Source of the DNA: a virus
Strand: one strand, 5' to 3'
IMG/VR virus record: IMGVR_UViG_3300046524_000143
Location: 1-61,767 of that record
Length of the DNA stretch: 61,767 bases
The notes beneath the pieces were generated by a model. That model searched no databases. It had not been told where the DNA came from and worked only from the letters and a program-made list of their open reading frames with translations. The translations under genes and the position numbers were made by a program. Positions 14,397 to 20,386 of the stretch are shown here, one piece after another; the stretch's first letter is position 1; each line of letters begins with the position of its first letter.

Positions 14397-14534
14397 TCAA
14401 CGTGCGCACTCAGGCGCCTTACCGTTGATGAGATGCCAGCCGAGTGCCTGGCGTACCTGTTCCGGCGTCGGTGGCGGTTTGTGGTCCACCTGGCGCTGCT
14501 GCATCCACTGACGGACTTCCTCTTTCGTAGGCAC
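14397..14534 (-). CDS. hypothetical small protein, 45 aa
   Basis: A GTG start at 14534 is preceded by AGGGAGC. The product (MPTKEEVRQWMQQRQVDHK, then PPPTPEQVRQALGWHLI) has two short amphipathic helices joined by a proline stretch, and its stop is 10 bp before the next start. The clean ribosome site and spacing support it. The function is unknown. Confidence 0.55.
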   Translation of the reverse strand: MPTKEEVRQWMQQRQVDHKPPPTPEQVRQALGWHLINGKAPECAR

Positions 14535-14544
14535 GATTAGCTCC

Positions 14545-14676
14545 CTAGTTGGCGTTCAACTTGCTGGAAACTGCGTAAGTAACCTTCTGAATCTCTTCGA
14601 CGAGCACCAGGCCGTAGACAGCTGCCAGGACAAAGCCAAGGAGGAGCAGGGCTGCGTATGCGTAGGTCGTTTTCAT
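14545..14676 (-). CDS. small membrane protein, first gene of the left operon, 43 aa
   Basis: ATG 14676 opens a 43-residue product with one hydrophobic helix (AYAALLLLGFVLAAVYGLVL) and a short polar tail. It is the promoter-proximal gene behind the pL-like promoter at 14721-14749, the position of lambda N. It does not look like an N-type RNA-binding antiterminator. Confidence 0.6.
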   Translation of the reverse strand: MKTTYAYAALLLLGFVLAAVYGLVLVEEIQKVTYAVSSKLNAN

Positions 14677-14713
14677 CGCTGTGCTAGTCCTTCTTGTGTT
14701 GGTGCGTCGTCGA

Positions 14714-14762
14714 TGAATTCACTATACGCCAGAAAAACTAGTAAGACAAGAAAAACTAGTAA
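14714..14762 (-). promoter_or_regulatory. pL-like early-left promoter with two tandem operators
   Basis: On the minus strand TTGTCT (14749-14744) and TATAGT (14726-14721) are separated by exactly 17 bp. The direct repeat AGAAAAACTAGTAA occurs at 14731-14744 and 14749-14762, an 18-bp period. These are likely repressor operators, because a related CTAG-containing site lies in the right promoter at 16688-16700. Confidence 0.6.
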
Positions 14763-14816
14763 ATTTTTAGGAGTGTTGTTTTAAACAGATCAAAGAGTCT
14801 GTAGTTTGATGCAGAC

Positions 14817-14842
14817 GGAAAAAATCCCGCTCGCGGCGGGAT
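14817..14842 (-). terminator. rho-independent terminator of the zinc-ribbon gene
   Basis: In leftward orientation the strand reads ATCCCGCCGCGAGCGGGAT followed by TTTTTT: a strong GC stem with a T run. It closes the transcript of the 14913-15242 gene and insulates it from the pL operon. Confidence 0.75.
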
Positions 14843-14912
14843 GGTTCGGAGGGCGCGTGAGCCTCAGCCGCAGTATGCGGCCGGGGGACAGCGAAGGGAG
14901 GGCGGCGAGCGG

Positions 14913-15242
14913 CTAGGGAGCGTGCCCGAAACGCGTCTTGTAATCGGCTTCCATGCGCTCGCATGCGCCGGCTAGGAATCTACTGTCACTGGAAGAGTTG
15001 GACTTGCGCTCTTGTTCCTTCCAGCATGAGGCAATGACATCGCGGGCCTCCGCTTTGGCCTTGCCCTCTGGCGATGATCCGAGGATCGCGCCGGTAACCA
15101 GGATAGCGACGAGAGCGCCAACCACACCGACTGGCAACCATAGCCACCAGTTCATCCGTCGCGCTCTGGCGCCGCACTGAGGGCAGGCCGCAGCCTCGGT
15201 GCTCACGTTGGCACCGCACTCACTGCAAGAGATCAATGCCAT
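14913..15242 (-). CDS. LexA-controlled zinc-ribbon membrane protein, 109 aa
   Basis: The N-terminus is a zinc ribbon (SCSECGANVSTEAAACPQCG). It is followed by a basic stretch, one membrane helix (WLWLPVGVVGALVAILVTGA) and a periplasm-side helical tail with two cysteines. GGAGG precedes ATG 15242. A near-consensus LexA box lies 91 bp upstream and a terminator lies just downstream, so it is a one-gene SOS unit inside the immunity region, where lambda carries rex. Roles such as exclusion, membrane signalling or relaying SOS to the phage switch are possible. None is proven by sequence. Confidence 0.75.
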   Translation of the reverse strand: MALISCSECGANVSTEAAACPQCGARARRMNWWLWLPVGVVGALVAILVTGAILGSSPEGKAKAEARDVIASCWKEQERKSNSSSDSRFLAGACERMEADYKTRFGHAP

Positions 15243-15332
15243 AGGGCCTCCAATTGACCCGGAACTGGACCGTTGCGTTTAGTTCTTTCGGCAACATAAT
15301 CTTGTGGAACAGTCGCCGGGAAGCATGTACAC

Positions 15333-15352
15333 TACTGTATAAATAAACAGTA
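15333..15352 (-). promoter_or_regulatory. LexA box upstream of the zinc-ribbon gene
   Basis: The site has perfect CTGT and ACAG halves (15335-15338 and 15347-15350) with an all-A/T spacer and TA flanks on both sides, very close to the gammaproteobacterial consensus. The nearest correctly oriented gene is 14913-15242 on the minus strand. The rest of 15243-15463 shows no gene. Confidence 0.85.
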
Positions 15353-15463
15353 CTTTCAATAAACAATCATGCTGTAGTTACAGATAGAAACAATCGACAC
15401 ACAACTGTTATATCTTTTGGACTAGAATCAAATGGAGCCCAACCGTGACCGCAAGCAATAAAT

Positions 15464-15694
15464 CTAGCTTCTCAGGTGCCCTAATACCTGGCGCAACAGC
15501 ATTTTCAGTTCTTCATTTTGCTGCTTGATGTCGTCTAGAGGGGATGCGCTCAAGCGCGAAAGCATCTCTGCATTAAGTGAATGTCCATTCCTCTCCGCGG
15601 CCGCCACCAGCTCTTCGTGTAGGGCCGTCGGTATGCGAAGCGCGGTCTTAATGTGATTCTTCTGTTTCTGTTGTGGAATTGGAGGTGTTCTCAT
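15464..15694 (-). CDS. Arc-like ribbon-helix-helix repressor
   Basis: The 76-residue protein contains ALRIPTALHEELVAAAERNG followed by HSLNAEMLSRL, the classic strand-helix-helix of Arc/Mnt-type regulators. The C-terminus is a short coiled coil (QQNEELKMLLRQVL) that may mediate tetramers, as in Mnt. Arc-type proteins control antirepressor or immunity genes in P22-like phages. It lies in the immunity region. A perfect palindrome 41 bp upstream of its start is a likely operator. Confidence 0.85.
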   Translation of the reverse strand: MRTPPIPQQKQKNHIKTALRIPTALHEELVAAAERNGHSLNAEMLSRLSASPLDDIKQQNEELKMLLRQVLGHLRS

Positions 15695-15734
15695 ACCCCC
15701 AATTTTTCCATGTTGCTAGAAAAATACAGTAATG

Positions 15735-15753
15735 TGCCTTCATTATGAAGGCA
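15735..15753. promoter_or_regulatory. perfect palindrome, likely operator of the Arc-like repressor
   Basis: TGCCTTCAT and ATGAAGGCA are separated by one base, a 9-bp perfect dyad. It lies in the intergenic region upstream of the Arc-like gene (start 15694). Ribbon-helix-helix repressors usually bind such dyads and regulate themselves. The surrounding 15695-15929 is AT-rich with no other feature seen. Confidence 0.5.
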
Positions 15754-15929
15754 GTTGTTTGGTGAGTATTGGTGAGAAATATTTCATTACCGCGTGCAAT
15801 AATTAATCTTACGTAGGAATAATCGTACATAGGAATCAGCATGGATTAAGTCGATTCATATGCCCGCGCTTTAGAAGCACCGCACCACCTGGCGTCGCTC
15901 CCGCTTCCAACTACTACTAGAGTGCCTCG

Positions 15930-16196
15930 ATGACGAACCATAATGACGAGTCGACCGAACATCGAGTTCTCGCAGCACTCCGCGAGACCAACCCTCAAAA
16001 ACACGCCGAGATCGTGGCTGCGGTCGAAGCAATGGCGGCCGCATTCCCGAAACCCGCCAAGGTATCGCTTGCTCGCCCTGCGTCACTTCGCCTTGTGGTC
16101 AGCGATGGCCGCACTGTCCGCACTGGGAAGCGCTCTAGCCATCACCAGGAGCGAATTCTTCCCACTCTCGGTCATCCTGCGGTACTCACTAAGTAA
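15930..16196 (+). CDS. possible small protein convergent with the repressor gene, 88 aa
   Basis: The N-terminal 45 residues (NHNDESTEHRVLAALRETNP, HAEIVAAVEAMAAAFPK) look like genuine helical protein. The last 38 residues overlap the 3' end of the CI gene on the other strand and look like shadow sequence. The ribosome site is weak. It could be a truncated or antisense gene in the immunity region. Treat as tentative. Confidence 0.35.
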   Translation: MTNHNDESTEHRVLAALRETNPQKHAEIVAAVEAMAAAFPKPAKVSLARPASLRLVVSDGRTVRTGKRSSHHQERILPTLGHPAVLTK

Positions 16197-16631
16197 AGCC
16201 GCTTCGTCCTCCGATACCCACTGCAGATTCAACGACTGACTCTTGTGGTCAGCGAAGGCTGCGTTGTCGATGTTCGGAAGGGCCTTCGCCATCACCAAGA
16301 GCGAGTTCTTCCCACTTTCGTTCTTCCTGCGGTATTCACTCAGTAGGGCTGACTCACCCCCCGACACCCATTGCAGGTTCGGAGACTGACGTTCGTCACG
16401 TCCCTCTGCTTCAGGGACGCTATCGTCGCCAGCTCCCGTCATAAGCCACTCCGGCGTTGTGCCAAGAACTTCTGCCACCTTCTTGATCCGGTTGCGGTTC
16501 GGCGCCGTCCCATCCTCATTCTCCCACTGCTGAACGGTCTGCCAAACCACGCCCACAGCTTTCGCTAGGGCCTCTTGGCTTTGGAAGCCACGCTCAAGGC
16601 GCTTCTGCTTGATTCGTTGATGGATGCTCAT
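16083..16631 (-). CDS. CI-type repressor with tandemly duplicated tail and no cleavage domain
   Basis: The start is ATG 16631 (MSIHQRIKQKRLERG). Residues 1-65 are a HTH_3/XRE domain (EALAKAVGVVWQTVQQWENE). There is no S24/LexA-type peptidase domain. Instead residues about 82-131 and 132-182 are a tandem repeat of 50 residues, both containing NLQWVS and ALLSEYRR with SGKNSLLVMA, about 75% identical. The repeated segment looks like the short dimerisation tail of small repressors. It is expected to hold lysogeny by binding the CTAG-type operators. Without a peptidase domain it should not respond to RecA by self-cleavage. Confidence 0.85.
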   Translation of the reverse strand: MSIHQRIKQKRLERGFQSQEALAKAVGVVWQTVQQWENEDGTAPNRNRIKKVAEVLGTTPEWLMTGAGDDSVPEAEGRDERQSPNLQWVSGGESALLSEYRRKNESGKNSLLVMAKALPNIDNAAFADHKSQSLNLQWVSEDEAALLSEYRRMTESGKNSLLVMARALPSADSAAIADHKAK

Positions 16632-16677
16632 TCCGCAACTATGCCAAGAACGACTAGTAGCGGATACACAGAATTTT

Positions 16678-16713
16678 CTTGTGTCTGCTAGATTTTCTAG
16701 TACAATGGGTTTC
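16678..16713 (+). promoter_or_regulatory. pR-like promoter with operator
   Basis: TTGTGT (16679-16684) and TACAAT (16701-16706) are 16 bp apart. Their spacer contains the perfect dyad CTAGA-TTT-TCTAG (16688-16700). A second ACTAGTAG lies at 16653-16660, toward the repressor start. Transcription would begin near 16713, at the cro-like ATG (16714), so that mRNA may be leaderless. Confidence 0.5.
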
Positions 16714-16974
16714 ATGGATACCTCATCTCACCAAGCGCTATCTCGCGCGATCGCTCAATACCCGACCTTGAAGGCATTTTCGGATGCCCTCGACGTCCGC
16801 TATCAGGTAGTTCAGCAATGGCTAGTCAACGGTGTTCCGGCTGAATATTGCCCGCTCATCGAGAAGCTGACCGGCGAGCGTTGCGAAGACCTGAACAGCA
16901 AAGTCGATTGGGCGTTCATACGTTCCAACAAGCCTGGAGGCGTCAAGCGCCGCAGGGCAGCGGCAAAGAACTAG
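16714..16974 (+). CDS. Cro/YdaS-like DNA-binding protein, 86 aa
   Basis: The product (MDTSSHQALSRAIAQYPTLK, then AFSDALDVRYQVVQQWLVNG) has a YdaS-type helix-turn-helix followed by ECPLIEKLTGERCEDL-like sequence usual for that family (here YCPLIEKLTGERCEDL). It is transcribed divergently from the repressor, the position of cro. The in-frame ATG at 16705 lies inside the probable -10 box, so 16714 is the better start. It is expected to repress the repressor promoter and favour lytic growth. Confidence 0.8.
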   Translation: MDTSSHQALSRAIAQYPTLKAFSDALDVRYQVVQQWLVNGVPAEYCPLIEKLTGERCEDLNSKVDWAFIRSNKPGGVKRRRAAAKN

Positions 16975-17071
16975 TAGCACCAGCAGTCCACATCCTGCAA
17001 CACGATTCATAGGATGCGCAGCAAAGCAATTCAGTCACCAACATCCTTCAACACGGTTTAGAGGAGAAGTG

Positions 17072-17329
17072 ATGAAAGACCCCAGAAACCTTGCAGTAAA
17101 GACGTTCATGAATAGCCATGAGTACCGGGATTTCAACGAAGCCTGCGTCTTGGTGGATGTTCCGCACAGCCAAATCATGCGGAAACTCGCGAACGATTGG
17201 GCTAGGCAGATCAAGTCTAGCGAGATCGCCGGGCAGAAGAAAGACACCGGCACGGCCCCGAATTGGTCCTTGCCAAACCCGCACTCAAGGGTGAACTACG
17301 GCATCGCGCCGGTTCGGCTTCGGGTTTGA
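17072..17329 (+). CDS. hypothetical early regulator (CII position), 85 aa
   Basis: GAGGAGAA precedes ATG 17072. The product starts MKDPRNLAVKTFMNSHEY and contains DFNEACVLVDVPHSQIMRKL, which may be a short DNA-binding helix pair. It occupies the place of cII in lambda, but no clear family match is evident. Upstream, CATCCTGCAACACGATT (16991-17007) is repeated with two changes at 17042-17058. Confidence 0.55.
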   Translation: MKDPRNLAVKTFMNSHEYRDFNEACVLVDVPHSQIMRKLANDWARQIKSSEIAGQKKDTGTAPNWSLPNPHSRVNYGIAPVRLRV

Positions 17330-17446
17330 TGGTCTCGGCTCGTACACCTGGGCGAAGTAGGGAACACGGCGAGCAAAACAAGAAGTGAACATTCGGGTGG
17401 ATCCACTGCCAAGGTGGGCCGCCACTTGCGGCGAGACAGGGGACAT

Positions 17447-17644
17447 ATGGACAACTCGGCTCGAGTAAGCACGTTGAACGACCTGAAAGAGAAAGTGATT
17501 TTCTGGGCAGTGCAGGTCCGAATGACCGAGAAGGCGATTCGTGATGCCCCAGCAGGAAGCGTGAGTGCCGCGAAGAGGCGGCACTACCACGCGAAGATGA
17601 AGCTCAACGAAGTGACCGATATCTACCAGGGGAAATTGCGATGA
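17447..17644 (+). CDS. hypothetical protein, 65 aa
   Basis: The start is ATG 17447 (MDNSARVSTLNDLKEKV), behind AGGGGAC. The product is helical and basic. The next gene starts inside its stop codon (ATGA-type overlap at 17641), showing translational coupling. The function is unknown. Confidence 0.6.
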   Translation: MDNSARVSTLNDLKEKVIFWAVQVRMTEKAIRDAPAGSVSAAKRRHYHAKMKLNEVTDIYQGKLR

Positions 17645-17952
17645 AGCCGGATACTTCCAAAGACCGTAACAAGGTTCTGTCTGCGATCAAGCGTAAGCCC
17701 GGTGTGACGATCTTCGAACTGGTACGGATCGTGAACCTCCCGCGCAGCTTCATCGCCATCACCATCGCGCAGCTGCAGCGCAAAGAGGCGATTCGCGCAG
17801 TCAAACTGCCGGCGCGCCCTGGCATCAGCGAAATCCGCCGCGGCTACGAGATCGTGACCGACCAGCGACCGTCACCGCATATGAAGCACGTCATCCCGGC
17901 ACAGTGGGACGCAATGGTGTATTTGTTTGGCACGGCCATGGTGATGCCATGA
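17641..17952 (+). CDS. winged-helix DNA-binding protein, 103 aa
   Basis: The region NKVLSAIKRKPGVTIFELVR followed by IVNLPRSFIAITIAQLQRKE has the three-helix spacing of a winged HTH, with a wing-like segment after it (AIRAVKLPARPGISEIRRGY). It probably acts as a transcriptional or replication-initiation regulator in the early-right operon. It overlaps both neighbours. Confidence 0.65.
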   Translation: MKPDTSKDRNKVLSAIKRKPGVTIFELVRIVNLPRSFIAITIAQLQRKEAIRAVKLPARPGISEIRRGYEIVTDQRPSPHMKHVIPAQWDAMVYLFGTAMVMP

Positions 17953-18416
17953 CCTACCTGCGCATGAAGCAATCGTCGCCACTGAAGCGCACGACACCGC
18001 TGCAGCAGAAGACTCCGTTGAAGCGTACCGGCTTCCTGCGTCGCTCCAAGGAACAGATCACCAAGAAGGTGGTTGGCATCAAATCGCGTGGCATGAAGGG
18101 CCGTACGCCTACCGCGCTCGAGCGCCGTTTCATGAACGACGTTGCAGCAATCGGCTGCATCGCATGCCTGAAGGACGGCCACGTCAATCCCTGGATCTCT
18201 CTGCATCACATCGCAGGCCGTACCGCGGTGAATGCGCACATGTACGTGCTGCCGCTTTGCGCTGGGCATCACCAGGATGGCACCGGGGCCGATCCGTCCC
18301 TGATCGCAGTTCACCCCTACAAGGCACGCTTTGAAGAGCGCTACGGCACGCAGATGGATCTGTTGGCCGAGTGCGTGGCAAAGATCGGATGGAACACCCA
18401 AGGAGAAACAGCATGA
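17949..18416 (+). CDS. Ref-like RecA-dependent HNH nuclease
   Basis: The basic N-terminus is rich in PLKRTTPL/TPLKRTGF-type repeats. The HNH core is ISLHHIAGRTAVNAHMYVLP followed by LCAGHHQDGTGADPS and ARFEERYG. This matches the P1 Ref family of RecA-dependent nucleases and related NinG-like phage nucleases. Ref cuts DNA within RecA-formed D-loops. The start (ATG 17949) overlaps the previous stop. Confidence 0.8.
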   Translation: MTYLRMKQSSPLKRTTPLQQKTPLKRTGFLRRSKEQITKKVVGIKSRGMKGRTPTALERRFMNDVAAIGCIACLKDGHVNPWISLHHIAGRTAVNAHMYVLPLCAGHHQDGTGADPSLIAVHPYKARFEERYGTQMDLLAECVAKIGWNTQGETA

Positions 18417-18844
18417 ACGGCATCGCCGCCAATCTTAAGCTACTCATGGAGCGCATTCCAGGTCTGCGGTCGGACGCAGGTTCGGACTCTGTGAAACCAT
18501 CAGACGGCGCAAAGCTAATGAGCGAAAAGGCTGAACTAGTAGCCCGCAAAACAGCTTTGGAAACTGAGTATGTAGCTTTAGCTGCGGTCATTGCACCCGA
18601 GTCCGGCGCCAGCCAGGGCAGGTGCAATTGGGCGCATCGTCGCCGCTCGATCGTGAAGAAGGAAATGGTCTATTTGCAGCAGAGGCTTGCCGAGATTAAT
18701 GCCGAGCGCAAACGACGTAGCGGAGCTCTCGTAGTCGAAAAGCATTTCATGGATGTCTGCCGCGAGACGCTAACCGTGGAGCAGTTTAGTGCACTCCTTC
18801 ACCACGCGATCGAACGAGCAAGCGAGCAGGATCAATCATGCTAA
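18413..18844 (+). CDS. hypothetical coiled-coil protein, 143 aa
   Basis: ATG 18413 overlaps the upstream TGA. The product contains two coiled-coil stretches (SEKAELVARKTALETEYVAL and KKEMVYLQQRLAEINAERKR) and ends in a helical AVV-free tail (LTVEQFSALLHHAIERAS). There is no known domain. It is an early-right operon member. Confidence 0.65.
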   Translation: MNGIAANLKLLMERIPGLRSDAGSDSVKPSDGAKLMSEKAELVARKTALETEYVALAAVIAPESGASQGRCNWAHRRRSIVKKEMVYLQQRLAEINAERKRRSGALVVEKHFMDVCRETLTVEQFSALLHHAIERASEQDQSC

Positions 18845-18945
18845 CCATCGTCAAGCGCATCGTCATGTGGCTCTACTGCCGAGAAATCATTAGCGCCACG
18901 ACAGTGGTTCGTCTGTTCAAGCGCCTCAAGCTGCGGGAGTCCTGA
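18838..18945 (+). CDS. 35-aa protein overlapping the preceding gene
   Basis: ATG 18838 lies inside the end of the previous gene, and the TGA at 18943-18945 is two bases before the next ATG. The product (MLTIVKRIVMWLYCREIISA...) is a basic, amphipathic peptide, possibly membrane-active. The perfect fit between its neighbours supports it, but there is no family match. Confidence 0.5.
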   Translation: MLTIVKRIVMWLYCREIISATTVVRLFKRLKLRES

Positions 18946-18947
18946 CC

Positions 18948-19610
18948 ATGTCGACCATCAAAAAACTCCCCTTAGATTCAGTTTGCGATCCATTCCTCGC
19001 AGATGGCGCCTTTGATTCAACGCTGCCCTTGAGCGAAGACGAGTTGCTTTCTCATGGATGGGTCGGCCTTGCTATTTCGAAGAAGCATGGCATGGCCGTG
19101 ATGGCTTCAACCTGGCCGAGCGCAAGTTGCCCTGGATATGTTCACTACAGCTGCAGCGGCGGGCCTGACTTCATCGAGGTCAGCTCCAAGAAGCCATGGA
19201 AGCCGGCGGCAATCGGATTTGCCGTTGACACCCTACTGGAAGAATATGAATTGTGCGCGGCAGATCTCAAGTGGTCAAAAGCGGGCCGGGCGCACAAGCC
19301 AGACGGCGTTGTCGACACCAATGCAGCATCGAATGAGTTTGTTTATTTCGTCACCGCCGGGCCGTTTGTCAAGATCGGGAAAACTTCGGGCACTCCAGAT
19401 GGTCGCATCGCCGCTTTGCAAACAGGCTGCCCATACCCGATGACGTTGGCTGCTTATGAGTCTGGCGGGCTTCGGGAGGAAGCTGCGCTGCACTGCCGCT
19501 TTGCCGAGTACCGCGTGCGGCCTGACGGCGAATGGTTTCGATACGAAGGCGCGCTCCGGGAATACATCGCGACTGTCGCCAAGGGCAAAGCAAAGGCGGT
19601 TCAAGCATGA
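18948..19610 (+). CDS. GIY-YIG-like (T5orf172/MUG113) protein, 220 aa
   Basis: The C-terminal 90 residues contain EFVYFVTAGPFVKIGKTSGT ... RIAALQTGCPYPM ... EWFRYEGALREYI, the pattern of the T5orf172/MUG113 domain. That domain is a relative of GIY-YIG nucleases. The N-terminal 120 residues are unassigned. It may be a nuclease or DNA-binding protein acting in early phage DNA metabolism. Confidence 0.75.
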   Translation: MSTIKKLPLDSVCDPFLADGAFDSTLPLSEDELLSHGWVGLAISKKHGMAVMASTWPSASCPGYVHYSCSGGPDFIEVSSKKPWKPAAIGFAVDTLLEEYELCAADLKWSKAGRAHKPDGVVDTNAASNEFVYFVTAGPFVKIGKTSGTPDGRIAALQTGCPYPMTLAAYESGGLREEAALHCRFAEYRVRPDGEWFRYEGALREYIATVAKGKAKAVQA

Positions 19611-20386
19611 ACCCTCTAGCAAACTACGACGCAGCATGCTACGCCCTTGCGCAAGCTGCATCCGTCGACGAAGTTTTGAATATCCGCGATCAAGCCGAGG
19701 CAATGCGCGCATATGGGCGACAAGCGAAGAACCGCGAGCTGGAGACCTATGCGCAAGAAATCCGCCTGCGCGCTGAGCGAAAGCTTGGCGGCCTGATCAT
19801 TCAGCAAAAAGAAACAGTCGGCTTGGCGCCTGCTGGCCGCCCTCCGAAATCGGTCGTGGCCGACGACCAATTAAATAAGGTTCCGACTCTGGCTGAAATG
19901 GGCATCAGCAAAGACCTGTCCAGCCGCGCCCAAAAGCTCGCTGCCGTGCCAGAAGCAGAGTTCGAGGCCAACATCGTCGAGCACAAACAGCGCATCGCCG
20001 CCGAAAACGCTCGTGTCATCAACAAGCTAGAAAAGGCCGGCGAGGCTGCGACCAAAAGCAAGCTGGCCGACCCCGATCTGCTAGCGGAAAACGCCCGGCT
20101 TGTCGAGGAAATGGCGGAGCTGTCGGAGTTCATCGCGACCCTTCAGGCCAACCTTAAGGAAACGCTCGCGGACAACGAAATGATGGGCCGCGTGTTCGAC
20201 GCCGACGACCGCATCAAGGCCGCGATGGATGAAGCGCGGCGACAGAAGGCCATTGCCGAAAACGCCGAGCGCACCCTCGCCGCCAAATCGGGCGAGTTCA
20301 TCGAGCGCGCTCGTGCCGTCACCTATTGGAAGAACCGGGCCGAAAAGGCCGAGAAAAAACTCGCCGCTTTGGAGAAGTCAGCATGA
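19607..20386 (+). CDS. hypothetical coiled-coil phage protein, 259 aa
   Basis: ATG 19607 (MNPLANYDAACYALAQAAS) overlaps the upstream stop. Residues 1-75 (EVLNIRDQAEAMRAYGRQAK, RAERKLGG) match a common phage protein whose N-terminus resembles ParB-neighbour or DUF3102-like sequences. The C-terminal half is a long coiled coil (MDEARRQKAIAENAERTLAA). It precedes the helicase with an ATGA overlap and may be a replication accessory protein. Confidence 0.7.
   Translation: MNPLANYDAACYALAQAASVDEVLNIRDQAEAMRAYGRQAKNRELETYAQEIRLRAERKLGGLIIQQKETVGLAPAGRPPKSVVADDQLNKVPTLAEMGISKDLSSRAQKLAAVPEAEFEANIVEHKQRIAAENARVINKLEKAGEAATKSKLADPDLLAENARLVEEMAELSEFIATLQANLKETLADNEMMGRVFDADDRIKAAMDEARRQKAIAENAERTLAAKSGEFIERARAVTYWKNRAEKAEKKLAALEKSA

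Noticed and set aside
15648-15842. 64-codon frame overlapping the Arc-like gene
   Set aside because: Out of frame with the Arc-like gene, covers the palindromic operator, and has no ribosome site.
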